Shown: piece by piece, positions 20,174 through 29,716 of the stretch | How the letters are laid out: every line of letters starts with the position of its first letter | Position numbering within the stretch: the first letter of the stretch is position 1 | Source of the DNA: Gemmatimonadota bacterium | GTDB taxonomy: Bacteria > Gemmatimonadota > Gemmatimonadetes > Gemmatimonadales > Gemmatimonadaceae | DNA: 64,000 bases | Direction of reading: 5' to 3' | NCBI GenBank assembly: GCA_016194585.1 | Contig: JACQBG010000027.1 | Coordinates: 1 to 64,000 of the forward strand | Made by a program: the position numbers and the translations under genes | The notes under the pieces: model-generated | The model's database searches: none | What the model was told of the DNA's origin: nothing | What the model saw: only the letters and a program-made list of their open reading frames with translations

Positions 20174-21208
20174 GTGACCATGCGATTTGTCCGTGCCGCT
20201 GCCGCGACGCTGCTTGCCGCGATCGCCGCCGCTGCCCCCGCCGCCGCGCAGGACCTGACCGGTGCGGGCGCCACGTTCCCGAACCCGATCTACTCGAAGT
20301 GGTTCAACGACTACGCCGCGAAGACGGGCGTGAAGATCAACTACCAGTCGATCGGTTCCGGCGGCGGCAAGCGCCAGATCAGCGAGATGACGGTCGACTT
20401 CGGCGCCAGCGACGGCCCGATGGCGAACGAGGAGATGGCGAAGGCGAAGGGGGGCGCGCTGCTGCACATCCCGACGGTGATGGGTGGCGACGTCGTCGTG
20501 TACAACGTCCCCGGCGTGAAGGGGAAGCTCAAGTTCACGGGCGATGTGCTCGCCGACATCTTCCTCGGCAAGATCACGAAGTGGAACGATCCGCGCCTCG
20601 TCGCGCTCAACAAGGGTGAGGCGCTCCCCGCGCAGGACATCCTCGTCGTGCACCGCTCCGACGGCAGCGGCACGACGTACATCTGGACGGACTACCTCTC
20701 CGCGGTGAGCCCGTCGTGGGCCGCCGGCCCGGGGAAGGGGACCGACGTGAAGTGGCCGGTCGGTCTCGGCGGCAAGGGCAACGAAGGCGTCGCCGGACAG
20801 GTGCAGCAGCTCCCCGGCTCGATCGGCTACGTCGAGCTGATCTACGCCCTGCAGAACAAGATCGCGTTCGGCCTCGTCAAGAACGCCGCCGGCAACTTCG
20901 TCGATGCGTCCACGGCGACGATCACGAACGCCGCCGCCGGCATCGCCAAGGGGCTTCCGGCGAACACCGACTTCCGCATCTCGATCGTGAACGCGCCGGG
21001 CAAGGACGCGTACCCGATCTCCTCGATGACGTGGCTGCTGGTCTACCAGAAGTCGGCGAACGCCGCGAAGGGGAAGAAGCTCGTCGACTTCCTGAACTGG
21101 ATGCTCGTCGACGGCCAGAAGTCGGCGGCGTCGCTCGATTACGCGCCGCTCCCGCCCGCCATCGTGAAGCAGATCAAGGCGAAGGTCGCCACGATCTCCG
21201 TGAAGTGA
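20174..21208 (+). CDS. pstS: Phosphate ABC transporter, periplasmic phosphate-binding protein
   Basis: 344 residues, binds phosphate for PstCAB. A signal peptide covers residues 1-27 (AATLLAAIAAAAPAAAQ). The mature protein begins DLTGAGATFPNPIYSKWF, and has the phosphate-site words YQSIGSGGGKRQI, DFGASDGPM, RSDGSGTTYIWTDYL and GSIGYVELIYAL. I take the GTG at 20174 because its distance to GGAG is better; ATG at 20180 is the alternative. It is placed away from the pstCABB operon by the efflux cluster, but its partner is clearly PstCAB. A porin gene follows 46 bases later. Confidence 0.95.
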   Translation: MTMRFVRAAAATLLAAIAAAAPAAAQDLTGAGATFPNPIYSKWFNDYAAKTGVKINYQSIGSGGGKRQISEMTVDFGASDGPMANEEMAKAKGGALLHIPTVMGGDVVVYNVPGVKGKLKFTGDVLADIFLGKITKWNDPRLVALNKGEALPAQDILVVHRSDGSGTTYIWTDYLSAVSPSWAAGPGKGTDVKWPVGLGGKGNEGVAGQVQQLPGSIGYVELIYALQNKIAFGLVKNAAGNFVDASTATITNAAAGIAKGLPANTDFRISIVNAPGKDAYPISSMTWLLVYQKSANAAKGKKLVDFLNWMLVDGQKSAASLDYAPLPPAIVKQIKAKVATISVK

Positions 21209-21254
21209 CCGAACCGACCTGACCCCACTCACCGACCCCCGAGGCCGATTCCGC

Positions 21255-22688
21255 ATGCAGACGTCCACGTTCCTGCGACGCGCGCTCCTCGCGCTGCTCG
21301 CCACCGCCGCTCTCGTCCCGGCGCGCGCCGCGCGCGCCCAGGACAGCACGGCGTCCATCAAGTACAAGGCGGTGACGATCACCCCGATCGGCTTCGTCGC
21401 CGCCGAAGGTGTCTACCGCCAGCGCAACATCACGGCCGACATCGGCTCGTCGTACAACGCCATCCCGTTCTCGGGCACGACCAACGGCAACATGAGCGAG
21501 TCGCGCGTCACCGGGCGCCAGTCGCGCATCGGCCTCGCCCTCGCCAGCGCCGTGGGCAAGACGAAGGTGAACGGCTACTGGGAGTCGGACTTCCTCGGCG
21601 TCGGCACCACGTCGAACAGCAACGAGAGCAACAGCTACGTGCTGCGCCTCCGCCAGTTCTGGGGCTCGGCCGCCTTCGAGAACGGCTGGACGCTCTCGGG
21701 CGGCCAGATGTGGTCGCTCGTCACGCCCAACAAGACGGGGATGCTGAACCGCACGGAGGCCGTGCCGCTCACCATCGAAGCGCAATACGCCGCCGGCTTC
21801 AGCTGGGCGCGCCAGTTCGGGTTCCGCGCCGTCAACAAGCTGAGCGACGAGACGTCGTTCGGCCTCGCCATCGAGGGTTCGCAGACCACGTTCAGCGGCC
21901 GCAACCTTCCGGCGAACTTCGTCATCGGCCAGACGGGTGGCAGCCTGCTCAACGGGACGACGACGTACTCGACGGACGTCTCCCCGGACCTCGTCGCCAA
22001 GCTCGCCTTCGACCCGAAGGGCTTCGGCCACTGGGAGCTGAAGGCGGTCGGGCGGCAGATGCGTGATCGCATCGTCGACCCCTCGAACGCCAACGGCGGC
22101 TCGCGCAACGTGACGTCGACCGCCTACGGCGTGGGCTTCGGCGTGTTCTACCCGGTGATGATGGACAAGCGCGACATCGTCGACATCGGCCTCTCAGGGC
22201 TCTATGGCAACGGCGTCGGCCGCTACGGCAGCGTGCAGCTCCCCGACGCCACGATCGGCGCCGACGGGTCGCTCAAGCCGATCACGGCCGGCCAGGCGCT
22301 CCTCTCGATCGAGGCGCACCCGACGACGGATCTCGACGTGTACGCGTACGGCGGCGCCGAGTATGCCGATCGCACCGCGTTCGTGAACAGCACCGGCAAG
22401 GGCGTCGGCTACGGCTCCGACCTGAACAACAACAGCGGCTGCACCACCGAGGCCGCGCCGACGAACCAGACGACGCCGAACTCCGGCAGCTGCGCCGCCG
22501 ACACGCGCGCCTTCTGGCAGGGCAACGTCGGGTTCTGGTACCGCTTCTACAAGGGCGCCGCGGGCACGCTGCAGTGGGGCCTGCAGTACAGCTACAACAG
22601 CAAGAACACGTGGAGCGGCGTGGGCGGGCTGCAGCCGGAAGCGATCGACAACATGTTCTTCGCCTCGTTCCGTTACGTGCTGCCGTAG
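21255..22688 (+). CDS. Outer-membrane porin, probably phosphate-related
   Basis: 477 residues with a signal peptide (residues 1-28, ending ARAARAQ) and a strand-rich barrel ending SFRYVLP. Sequence features such as SRVTGRQSRIGLALAS, a surface loop rich in Asn/Thr/Cys (around residue 405, GCTTEAAPTNQTTPNSGSC) and FWQGNVGFWYRFYKG are porin-like. The name phosphate porin rests on position behind pstS, not on recognisable selectivity residues; other anions are possible. The two cysteines in the late loop could form a disulfide. Followed by two hairpins. Confidence 0.82.
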   Translation: MQTSTFLRRALLALLATAALVPARAARAQDSTASIKYKAVTITPIGFVAAEGVYRQRNITADIGSSYNAIPFSGTTNGNMSESRVTGRQSRIGLALASAVGKTKVNGYWESDFLGVGTTSNSNESNSYVLRLRQFWGSAAFENGWTLSGGQMWSLVTPNKTGMLNRTEAVPLTIEAQYAAGFSWARQFGFRAVNKLSDETSFGLAIEGSQTTFSGRNLPANFVIGQTGGSLLNGTTTYSTDVSPDLVAKLAFDPKGFGHWELKAVGRQMRDRIVDPSNANGGSRNVTSTAYGVGFGVFYPVMMDKRDIVDIGLSGLYGNGVGRYGSVQLPDATIGADGSLKPITAGQALLSIEAHPTTDLDVYAYGGAEYADRTAFVNSTGKGVGYGSDLNNNSGCTTEAAPTNQTTPNSGSCAADTRAFWQGNVGFWYRFYKGAAGTLQWGLQYSYNSKNTWSGVGGLQPEAIDNMFFASFRYVLP

Positions 22689-22703
22689 GACCACACCGGC
22701 GGC

Positions 22704-22728
22704 GGGGCGACCGCGAGACGGTCGCCCC
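22704..22728 (+). terminator. Terminator hairpin after the porin gene
   Basis: GGGGCGACCG (22704-22713) and CGGTCGCCCC (22719-22728) pair perfectly over a 5-base loop, 15 bases past the porin stop. Confidence 0.6.
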
Positions 22729-22750
22729 ACCGGGGGGTGGGGGGTGTACG

Positions 22751-22790
22751 AAAAGCGCCGGGGAGCCGAACCATGGCTCCCCGGCGCTCT
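22751..22790. terminator. 14-bp bidirectional terminator between porin and tolC
   Basis: The arms 22754-22767 and 22775-22788 are perfect complements with a 7-base loop. On the minus strand it is followed by CTTTTC, suiting termination of the efflux operon; on the plus strand it backs up the porin terminator. Confidence 0.7.
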
Positions 22791-22857
22791 CGTTTGTGGG
22801 TCCTTCCCGCGGGCGCCCGTCTCGAATGGACGCCGCGGACGGAGGCGAGCCGTCCCG

Positions 22858-24234
22858 CTATGGCTGCAGCGGGGCGCCCGTCACGAACCGGAGCACGCTC
22901 TTGCTGAGCGCGAGGTTCACGGTGGACTGCTCGCGCTGCGCGCGCGCGTAGGTCAGCGCCGACTGGGCGCCGATCACGTCGACGAACGTCGCGAGCCCGA
23001 CGTCGAACCGTCCCGACACGGCCGTGTAGGCCTCCTCGGCCGCTTCGACGTTCGCCGCCGCGGCGCGCGACCGCGCGATGGCCGCGACGTACTCGTCGCG
23101 GGCCTGCCGCACGTCGCTCTCGATGCGGATGCGCAGGTCCTCGGCGGCGAGCGCGCTCTGGTGGGCGACGGCCTTGGCCTGCTCGATCTGGGCCTGGCTC
23201 TCGTAGCGGTCGAAGAGCGGCACGCTCACGCCGATCGAGTACACGCCGAGCCCCTGGCGCCCGAGCTGCGAGTCGAGCGGGCGCTGGTCGACCGTTCCGA
23301 GCGTGCTCACGCCGTGCTGCCGCTCCCAGTCGTACACGCGGCCGGCGGCGATGAAGTCCGCGCCGACGACGACGCGCGGAAGGAAGAGGCTGCGGGCCTC
23401 CTTCACCCCTTCGTCGGCGGCGGCGGTACGGGCGATGGCGGCGGCGAGGTCGCCGCGGTCGCGGCGCGCCCGGGCGAGCAGCGCGTCGAGGGCGAGCGAA
23501 TCCTCGGGGACGAGCGTGGTGTCGAGCGCGGGCTCCTCGACCGTCAACGTCTGCGCCGGTTCGAGCCGCAGGCGCCGCACGAGGGCGAGCAGGTCGGCCT
23601 CGACGCGCGTGTCGGCGTCGATGACGGCGGCCTCGTCGGTGGCCGACTGGGCGCGCTGCCGGTAGAGGTCCGGCGGCGCGCGCGTGCCGATGCGCACCTG
23701 TTCCTCGAACTGCGACTGGCGCGTCGTCGAGAGCCGGAGGTTGGCGCGCGAGACCTCGGCGAGCCGGCGGTCGAGCACCACCTGCAGGAACGACTGCAGC
23801 GCGTCGAACACGACGATCTGCCGGGCCCGCGTGAGCGAGAAGGTCGCCGCATCGCGGCCGAGGGTCGCGGCGTGCAGCGCGGCCTGGTCGCGGAAGCCGT
23901 TGAAGAGGTTCAGCGCCGTCGAGAGCTGCAGCGACGCCGAGCGCCAGCGGGCGTCGCTCGCCTCGAGCGCGGTGGAGGAGAGGAGCGTCGTCCCCTGCGC
24001 GAGCAGGGCGCCGCCGCCGGCGGCGGCGGCCGGCAGGAAGCGACCGTACGACTCGAGCACGCGGGCACCGCTCACCTTGAGGCTGTCCTGGCTGAGCAGC
24101 ACCGGCGTGGCTTCGCGCTCGGCGCGGGCGAGGCTCGCCTGCAGCGTGAGCCGCGCCGTGTCGGGCTTCACGGGGGCCTGGGCACGCGCGGCCCCGGCCG
24201 CCAGGACGACGAGCGTCGCGAGGCGACGGATCAT
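22858..24234 (-). CDS. TolC-family outer-membrane efflux protein
   Basis: 458 residues from the ATG at 24234, which overlaps the stop of the adaptor gene (ATGA). A signal peptide (residues 1-18) is followed by two duplicated helical-hairpin repeats typical of TolC/OEP proteins: long Ala/Arg/Gln-rich helices with TRARQIVVFDALQSFLQVVLDRRLAEV and, in the second half, EQAKAVAHQSALAAEDL and GRFDVGLATFVDVIGAQSAL, the conserved G-x-x-x-F/L-D motif region. It forms the outer-membrane channel of the efflux pump encoded upstream in the same operon. Confidence 0.92.
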   Translation of the reverse strand: MIRRLATLVVLAAGAARAQAPVKPDTARLTLQASLARAEREATPVLLSQDSLKVSGARVLESYGRFLPAAAAGGGALLAQGTTLLSSTALEASDARWRSASLQLSTALNLFNGFRDQAALHAATLGRDAATFSLTRARQIVVFDALQSFLQVVLDRRLAEVSRANLRLSTTRQSQFEEQVRIGTRAPPDLYRQRAQSATDEAAVIDADTRVEADLLALVRRLRLEPAQTLTVEEPALDTTLVPEDSLALDALLARARRDRGDLAAAIARTAAADEGVKEARSLFLPRVVVGADFIAAGRVYDWERQHGVSTLGTVDQRPLDSQLGRQGLGVYSIGVSVPLFDRYESQAQIEQAKAVAHQSALAAEDLRIRIESDVRQARDEYVAAIARSRAAAANVEAAEEAYTAVSGRFDVGLATFVDVIGAQSALTYARAQREQSTVNLALSKSVLRFVTGAPLQP

Positions 24235-25382
24235 CGCGTGGCTCCCGCGGTCGCGGTCTTCGCCGGCCGCACGCGCGCGCCCTCGGCGACCGAGTCGCCG
24301 ACGTTCAGCACGACCGTCTCGCCCGCCGACACGCCCGACGACACTCGGATGCGCTTGCCGTCGTTGTACACGACCGAGACGTCCTTGAAGTGCACCGTGC
24401 TGTCGGCGGCGAGCACCGGGACCTGGGTCTTCGACTGACGCACGACGAGCGCCTCCACCGGGAGCTCCGGCAACACCTTCGACGGCAGGTCGAACTGCAC
24501 GTGCACGAAGCTGCCGGCGAGCAGCTCGCCGTTGCGGTTGTCGACGTCGAGCTCGACGAGGAGCTTGCGCGTCTTGGCGTCGAGTTCGCCGGCCGTGCGC
24601 GCGACGTGCGCGACGAGGTGCAGGTCGGGCTTCTCGTCGCTCGTGATCGTCGCGGCGAGCCCGGTGCGCACGGCGACCGCGTCGGGCTGGTCGAGATAGG
24701 CGTACAGGCGGAGCCGCGAGACGTCGCTCACCGTGACCACCGGCAGCGCCGACGTCTGCGAGTTCGCGGCGTTCTGCATCAGCGCGCCCGGGTCGGCGAA
24801 CCGCGCCGTGACGGTGCCGTCGAACGGCGCGCGGAGCTTCTCGAACTCGCGCTGCTGCGTGAGCGAGGAGAGGCGTTCCTTGGCGACCGCCGCGTCGGCG
24901 TTGGCCTGGTCGGACTCCTGCGGCGAGACGAGCTTCTTCGCCAGCAGCTGGCGGATGCGGGAGGCGGTGACTTCTCGCTGGTCGGCCTCGGCCTTCGCCG
25001 CGCTCCACGCGGCGTCGGTCTCTGGCGACTCGACCACGGCCAGCACCTGGCCCTGCTTCACGTGGTCGCCCTTGTCGACCGAGACGGACGCGAGGTAGCC
25101 GCTGACCTTCGCGTACAGCGTGACGGCGGCGTACGGATGCACTTCGCCGAGCACCGAGATGGCGCGCGAGGCCGCTGACGGCGTGACCTCGGCGGTGCGC
25201 ACGAGGGGGCCGCTGCCGACCTCGCGTTCGCGCGCCGAGCGCTCGTCCTTGGCCGCCGCCGTGTTGCGCGACGACACGAAGAACGTGGCGGCGGCGGCGA
25301 TGACGACGAGCGCCACGCCGGCGCCGATGATGCCGGGGGAGAGGACGGCGCGGGGCGCCGGGGGATTCGTTGGTGCACTCAC
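24231..25382 (-). CDS. RND efflux periplasmic adaptor (membrane fusion protein)
   Basis: 383 residues, GTG start at 25382, one base after the RND gene stop. A membrane anchor (about residues 15-36) precedes the lipoyl half-motif (VSGYLASVSVDKGDHVKQGQ), a helical hairpin (AAKAEADQREVTASRIRQLL), the second lipoyl half (KLRAPFDGTVTARFADPGAL) and beta-barrel domains. It links the RND pump with the TolC channel. Membership of the HlyD/AcrA family is firm; substrate is not. Confidence 0.93.
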   Translation of the reverse strand: MSAPTNPPAPRAVLSPGIIGAGVALVVIAAAATFFVSSRNTAAAKDERSAREREVGSGPLVRTAEVTPSAASRAISVLGEVHPYAAVTLYAKVSGYLASVSVDKGDHVKQGQVLAVVESPETDAAWSAAKAEADQREVTASRIRQLLAKKLVSPQESDQANADAAVAKERLSSLTQQREFEKLRAPFDGTVTARFADPGALMQNAANSQTSALPVVTVSDVSRLRLYAYLDQPDAVAVRTGLAATITSDEKPDLHLVAHVARTAGELDAKTRKLLVELDVDNRNGELLAGSFVHVQFDLPSKVLPELPVEALVVRQSKTQVPVLAADSTVHFKDVSVVYNDGKRIRVSSGVSAGETVVLNVGDSVAEGARVRPAKTATAGATR

Positions 25383-25383
25383 G

Positions 25384-28300
25384 TCAGATCACCTCGTGGG
25401 AAGACCCTTCGTTCGCCTCGGCGAGGAACCGCTGCTCGAGGAGATGCTTGGTCGGGATGGCGGTGCGCAGCTTGGCGTACACGACCGGGACGATGAGGAG
25501 CGTGACCACGGTGGCCACGAGCAGGCCGCCGATCACGGCGCGGCCGAGCGGCGCGTTCTGCTCGCCGCCCTCGCCCGTGCCGAGCGCCATCGGGATCATG
25601 CCGAGGATCATCGCGAGCGCCGTCATGAGCACGGGGCGCAGTCGCACGCGGCCGGCCTCGACCGCCGCGGCCGACGCCGTGAGGTCGCGCGCGATGCGTT
25701 CGTCGTTCGCGAAGCTCACCAGCAGGATCGCGTTGCTGACCGCGATGCCGACGGCCATGATCGTGCCCATCAGCGACACGACGTTGATCGTCGTGCCGGT
25801 GATGGCGAGCATCCACACGATGCCCACCAGCGCGCCCGGCACGGCCACCATGATGATGAAGGGGTCGAGCCATGACTGGAACATGATCACCATGAGCAGA
25901 TACACGAGCAGCACCGCGATGACGAGGCCGAGCGAGAGACGACCGAACGCCTGGTTCATCACCTCGCCCTGCCCGCGCACGGAGATCTCCATCCCCGGCG
26001 GCAGCTTGCCGAGCTTCTTGATCACGTCGGCGATGCCGCTCACCACCGAGCCGAGGTCGCGCCCCTCGACGTTGGCGTCGACGTCGAGGACGCGCTGCAC
26101 CGTGTAGTGGTCGATCTCGTTCGGCACGACCTGGTTCTTGAGCACGCTGATGTTGCCGAGCGTCCGCGCCGGGCCGTGCGGCCCCTCCGACGGCGCCGCC
26201 GCCCGCTCCGTCTGGAGGAGCGACTGCGACGGCCCGATCGGGGTCGACAGCAGGTTCTCCACCGACTGCATCTGCTCGAGCGGCTGCTTCACCGCGACGA
26301 GGTAGTTGACGTCGTTCGTCGGGTTGATGTAGAACGACGGCGAGACGAGCGCGCTCGACGAGAGCGTGATGAGCATCGCGTCGGCGACGTTGCGCTGGCT
26401 GAGCCCCATCTCGGAGGCGCGCTGGCGGTCGACGTCGAGACGCAGCGTGGGATAGTCGAGCACCTGCTTGATGTGCACATCGGCCGCGCCCGGCACCTTC
26501 CGGATCTCGTCACGCAGCGTCGACGCGACCTTGTAGGACTCGTCGAGCTTCGGGTACTGGATCTGCACGTCGATCGGCGACGAAAGCCCGAAGTTGAGCA
26601 CCTGGCTCACGATGTCGGCGGTCTGGAAATACACCGACGCGTCGGGGAAGGAGGCCAGCAGGTCGGCGCGGATGCGCTTGACGTACCCCGCCGTGGGATG
26701 GTGCCCGGGCTTGAGCGAGACGAGGATCTCGGCGTCCATGCCGCTCGCGTTGTCGGTCGGCACGAACGCGATGCTGAGCGAGCTCGGCACGCCGATCATG
26801 GAGTTCACGGTGCCGAGCTCCTCGGGCGGCACGATCGCGCGGATGTGCTGCTCCACCTGCGCGACGAGCTCCTCGGTGTGCTCGATGCGCGTGCCGCTCG
26901 GCGCCCGGAAGTGCAGCTTCATCAGTCCGGTGTCGGTCGACGGGAAGAAGTCGCGGCCGAGCGTCGTCGCCATCCCCGCCGTCACGACGAGCAACAGCCC
27001 CGAGATGGTGAGCGTGTAGCGCGGGTGCGCCACGAGCACGGCGAGGAGCCGCGCGTAGCGCTCCTGGAACGCGCCGAACCACTTGTCGCGCGTGTGGTTG
27101 AACCGGTACGAGAAGCGCGACAGCGCGGACGCCTCGGCGCCGTCGGCCGCGTCGACGTCGTGCCCCTGGCCGTGCGCCTTCTCCCCCGCGAGGAGCATGC
27201 GGGAGAGCGTCTTCACGAGCGACCGCGAGAGCAGGTACGACGCCAGCATCGCGATCACCACGGCGAGCGCCATCGGCACGAACAGGAAGCGCGCCGGCCC
27301 GGTGAGCAGCAGGATCGGGAAGAACACGATGCAGATCGCCAGCGTCGCCATGATCACGGGGAGCGAGATCTGCGCCGCGCCGTCGAGGATCGAGATGGTG
27401 AGCGGCTTCCCCATCGCGCGGTTGCGATGGATGTTCTCGACGGTGATCGTCGCCGTGTCGACGAGCAGGCCGATCGACAGCGACAGCCCGCCCAGCGTCA
27501 TGATGTTGAAGCTGTTGCCCGTGAGCTTGAGCCCCGTGATCGCGCAGGCGATGGCGAGCGGGATCGACGCCACCGCGACGAGCACGCTGCGCCAGCTGCC
27601 CAGGAACACGAGGATCATGAGCGACACCAGCACCGCCGCGATGATCCCCTCGCGCACCACGGAGGCGACGGCGGCCCGCACGAACACCGACTGGTCGAAG
27701 TCGAGCCGCACGTCGAGCCCCTCGGGGGCGACGGCGCGGATCGTCGGCAGGAGCGCCTTCGTCGCCTCGACCACGGCGAGCGTCGACGCGTCGGCCTTCT
27801 TGAGGATCGAGAGGTACGCGGCGCGCCGTCCGTCGATGCGCACGATGTTCGTCTGGTCGGCGTAGCCGTCCTGCACCTTGCCGATGTCGCCGATCGTCAC
27901 CGGCACGCCGTTCACCACCTTCACCGGGATCGCGGCGAAGTCGGCGACGGCCGACGGACTCGAGTTGAGCGAGACGTTGTACTCGCGCTGGCCGATGCGG
28001 GCGACGCCCGCCGGGATGAACGGGTTCGAGGCCAGCACCGCGGTCACGATGTCCGACGCCGAGAGCCCCTTCGCGGCGAGCAGCGACGGGTTCACGTCGA
28101 CGGTGATCTCACGCGTCTTGCCGCCGTACGGCGCCGGCGTCGACAGCCCGGGCACCGTGAACAGCCGCAGGCGGAGGAAGTTCTGCCCGTAGTCGGAGAT
28201 CTCCGCCTCGGGCATCGTCGCGCTCGACATCGTGAGCTGCGCGACGGGGACGCTCGACGCGTTCGATTGGATGACGTACGGCGGCTGGATGCCGCGCGGC

Positions 28301-28659
28301 ATGCGTCGCAGCGACGTGGCCGACGACGACGCGATCTGCGCGATCGCGTTGCCGATGTCGGTGCCCGGCTGGAAGTACACCTTGAGCATGCCGATGCCGG
28401 GGATCGACTGCGACTCGATGCGCTCGATGCCGTTGACGACCGAGGAGAGGCCGCGCTCGCTGAGCAGCGTGACGCGCTTCTCCATGTCCTCGGCGGAGAG
28501 CCCCGGATACGTCCAGACGACGGCGACGACGGGGATGTCGATGGCCGGGAAGATGTCGACGAGCATGCTCTGCATCGAGAGCACGCCCATGAGCAGCATC
28601 ACGGCGGCGATGACGGCGACCGTATACGGTTGCCGGAGGGCGAGACGTACCAACCACAT
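25384..28659 (-). CDS. RND-family efflux permease
   Basis: 1091 residues from the ATG at 28659 (MWLVRLALRQPYTV, the normal first membrane segment); upstream codons back to 28758 are low-complexity. Twelve membrane segments and two large periplasmic loops are recognisable. The proton-relay helix 4 reads LSLSIGLLVDTATITVENIH: one Asp is kept and the second position is Thr, a variant seen in a subset of RND pumps, unlike the DD of AcrB. FPAIDIPVVAVVWTYPG and GMIPMALGTGEGGEQNAPLG are further family marks. It exports hydrophobic compounds or metals using the proton gradient; the substrate is unknown. Divergent from a LysR regulator that probably controls it. Confidence 0.93.
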   Translation of the reverse strand: MWLVRLALRQPYTVAVIAAVMLLMGVLSMQSMLVDIFPAIDIPVVAVVWTYPGLSAEDMEKRVTLLSERGLSSVVNGIERIESQSIPGIGMLKVYFQPGTDIGNAIAQIASSSATSLRRMPRGIQPPYVIQSNASSVPVAQLTMSSATMPEAEISDYGQNFLRLRLFTVPGLSTPAPYGGKTREITVDVNPSLLAAKGLSASDIVTAVLASNPFIPAGVARIGQREYNVSLNSSPSAVADFAAIPVKVVNGVPVTIGDIGKVQDGYADQTNIVRIDGRRAAYLSILKKADASTLAVVEATKALLPTIRAVAPEGLDVRLDFDQSVFVRAAVASVVREGIIAAVLVSLMILVFLGSWRSVLVAVASIPLAIACAITGLKLTGNSFNIMTLGGLSLSIGLLVDTATITVENIHRNRAMGKPLTISILDGAAQISLPVIMATLAICIVFFPILLLTGPARFLFVPMALAVVIAMLASYLLSRSLVKTLSRMLLAGEKAHGQGHDVDAADGAEASALSRFSYRFNHTRDKWFGAFQERYARLLAVLVAHPRYTLTISGLLLVVTAGMATTLGRDFFPSTDTGLMKLHFRAPSGTRIEHTEELVAQVEQHIRAIVPPEELGTVNSMIGVPSSLSIAFVPTDNASGMDAEILVSLKPGHHPTAGYVKRIRADLLASFPDASVYFQTADIVSQVLNFGLSSPIDVQIQYPKLDESYKVASTLRDEIRKVPGAADVHIKQVLDYPTLRLDVDRQRASEMGLSQRNVADAMLITLSSSALVSPSFYINPTNDVNYLVAVKQPLEQMQSVENLLSTPIGPSQSLLQTERAAAPSEGPHGPARTLGNISVLKNQVVPNEIDHYTVQRVLDVDANVEGRDLGSVVSGIADVIKKLGKLPPGMEISVRGQGEVMNQAFGRLSLGLVIAVLLVYLLMVIMFQSWLDPFIIMVAVPGALVGIVWMLAITGTTINVVSLMGTIMAVGIAVSNAILLVSFANDERIARDLTASAAAVEAGRVRLRPVLMTALAMILGMIPMALGTGEGGEQNAPLGRAVIGGLLVATVVTLLIVPVVYAKLRTAIPTKHLLEQRFLAEANEGSSHEVI

Positions 28660-28750
28660 CGCGAGGTGCGGCGGAGGGACGGATGAGCCCCGCGGCGCGG
28701 GGCGGCCGGCCCGGCGGCGAGGCGGCGACAGGCAGAATACTGGAGGGGCC

Positions 28751-28800
28751 CGAATCATAAAGCAAATGGATGTATATTATTGCTATCATAACAGAATCAT
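28751..28800. promoter_or_regulatory. AT-rich divergent promoter/operator between RND operon and lysR
   Basis: An unusually AT-rich island. AGCAA (28761-28765) and TTGCT (28780-28784) form an interrupted dyad of LysR-box size. TATGAT on the minus strand (28759-28754) and TATCAT on the plus strand (28784-28789) are plausible divergent -10 hexamers. The latter would start transcription only a few bases before the lysR ATG. Confidence 0.45.
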
Positions 28801-29709
28801 ATGCTCACCAACCTCAGCTACCTCCGCGCCTTCGCCGCCGTCGCCGAACAGCGCAGCTTCACCGCCGCCGCCGTCTCGCTCGGCGTCAGCCAGCCCGCCG
28901 TCTCCCGCGCCGTGCGCGAACTCGAGCGCGCCTGTGGCTTCACCCTCCTCGAACGCACCCCCCGCAACGTCCGGCTCACCCGCGAGGGGGTGATCGTCCT
29001 CGAGGACGCCCGCACCGTGCTCGCGGCCGTCCGGAGCGCCGACGAGCGGATCGCCCAGGTCGTCGGCCTCTCCCGCGGCCGCCTCCACGTGGCTGCCACC
29101 TCCACCATCGCCCCCTACGTGCTCCCGGCCTACGTCGGACGCTTCATTGAAGAGCACCCGTCCATCGACCTGCGCCTCACCACGGCGCACACCCGCGACG
29201 TGCAGCAGATGCTGCTCGACTACGCGGTCGACCTGGGGCTCACCGAAGCGGCCGTCACGCACCCGCGCATCCGGTCCAGGCGCTGGGGCACCGACCGGCT
29301 CGTCGTGATCGCCTCGCCCGCCCACCCGCTCGCCGGGCGGCGTCCCGTGCCGCCGGCCGCGCTGAACGAGGAACTGCTGCTTCTCCGCGAGCCGGCTGCC
29401 GGCACCCGCAAGATCGTCAACGCGTCGCTGCGCGCCATCGGCATCGCGCCGAGCCGCACGATCGAGGTCGATGGCCCGGAGGCCATCAAGCAGATCGTGG
29501 CGCACAGTCGCGGCATCGCCATCGTGTCGCAGGCGTCGGTGGCCGAGCAGGTCGCACTGGGGCGCCTGGTCGTGCTCGACGTCACCGGACTGCACATCGA
29601 GCGTCCCTTCTTCAGGTTGTCGCTGGCCGGCCATCGGGGGAGTCCGGCGGCCCGGGCCTTCGACGCCATCCTCGACGACCGCGGCGGGGCGCGCGCACGG
29701 CGTCGCTGA
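28801..29709 (+). CDS. LysR-type transcriptional regulator
   Basis: 302 residues. The N-terminal winged helix-turn-helix is textbook (LRAFAAVAEQRSFTAAAVSL, GVSQPAVSRAVRELERACGF, LLERTPRNVRLTREG), and residues about 90-295 form the periplasmic-binding-like effector domain. Divergent orientation next to the efflux operon, with an AT-rich dyad between them, suggests it senses a pump substrate and controls that operon and itself. No Shine-Dalgarno lies before ATG 28801, and the candidate -10 is so close that the mRNA may be leaderless. The effector is unknown. Confidence 0.93.
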   Translation: MLTNLSYLRAFAAVAEQRSFTAAAVSLGVSQPAVSRAVRELERACGFTLLERTPRNVRLTREGVIVLEDARTVLAAVRSADERIAQVVGLSRGRLHVAATSTIAPYVLPAYVGRFIEEHPSIDLRLTTAHTRDVQQMLLDYAVDLGLTEAAVTHPRIRSRRWGTDRLVVIASPAHPLAGRRPVPPAALNEELLLLREPAAGTRKIVNASLRAIGIAPSRTIEVDGPEAIKQIVAHSRGIAIVSQASVAEQVALGRLVVLDVTGLHIERPFFRLSLAGHRGSPAARAFDAILDDRGGARARRR

Positions 29710-29716
29710 ACGCCTT

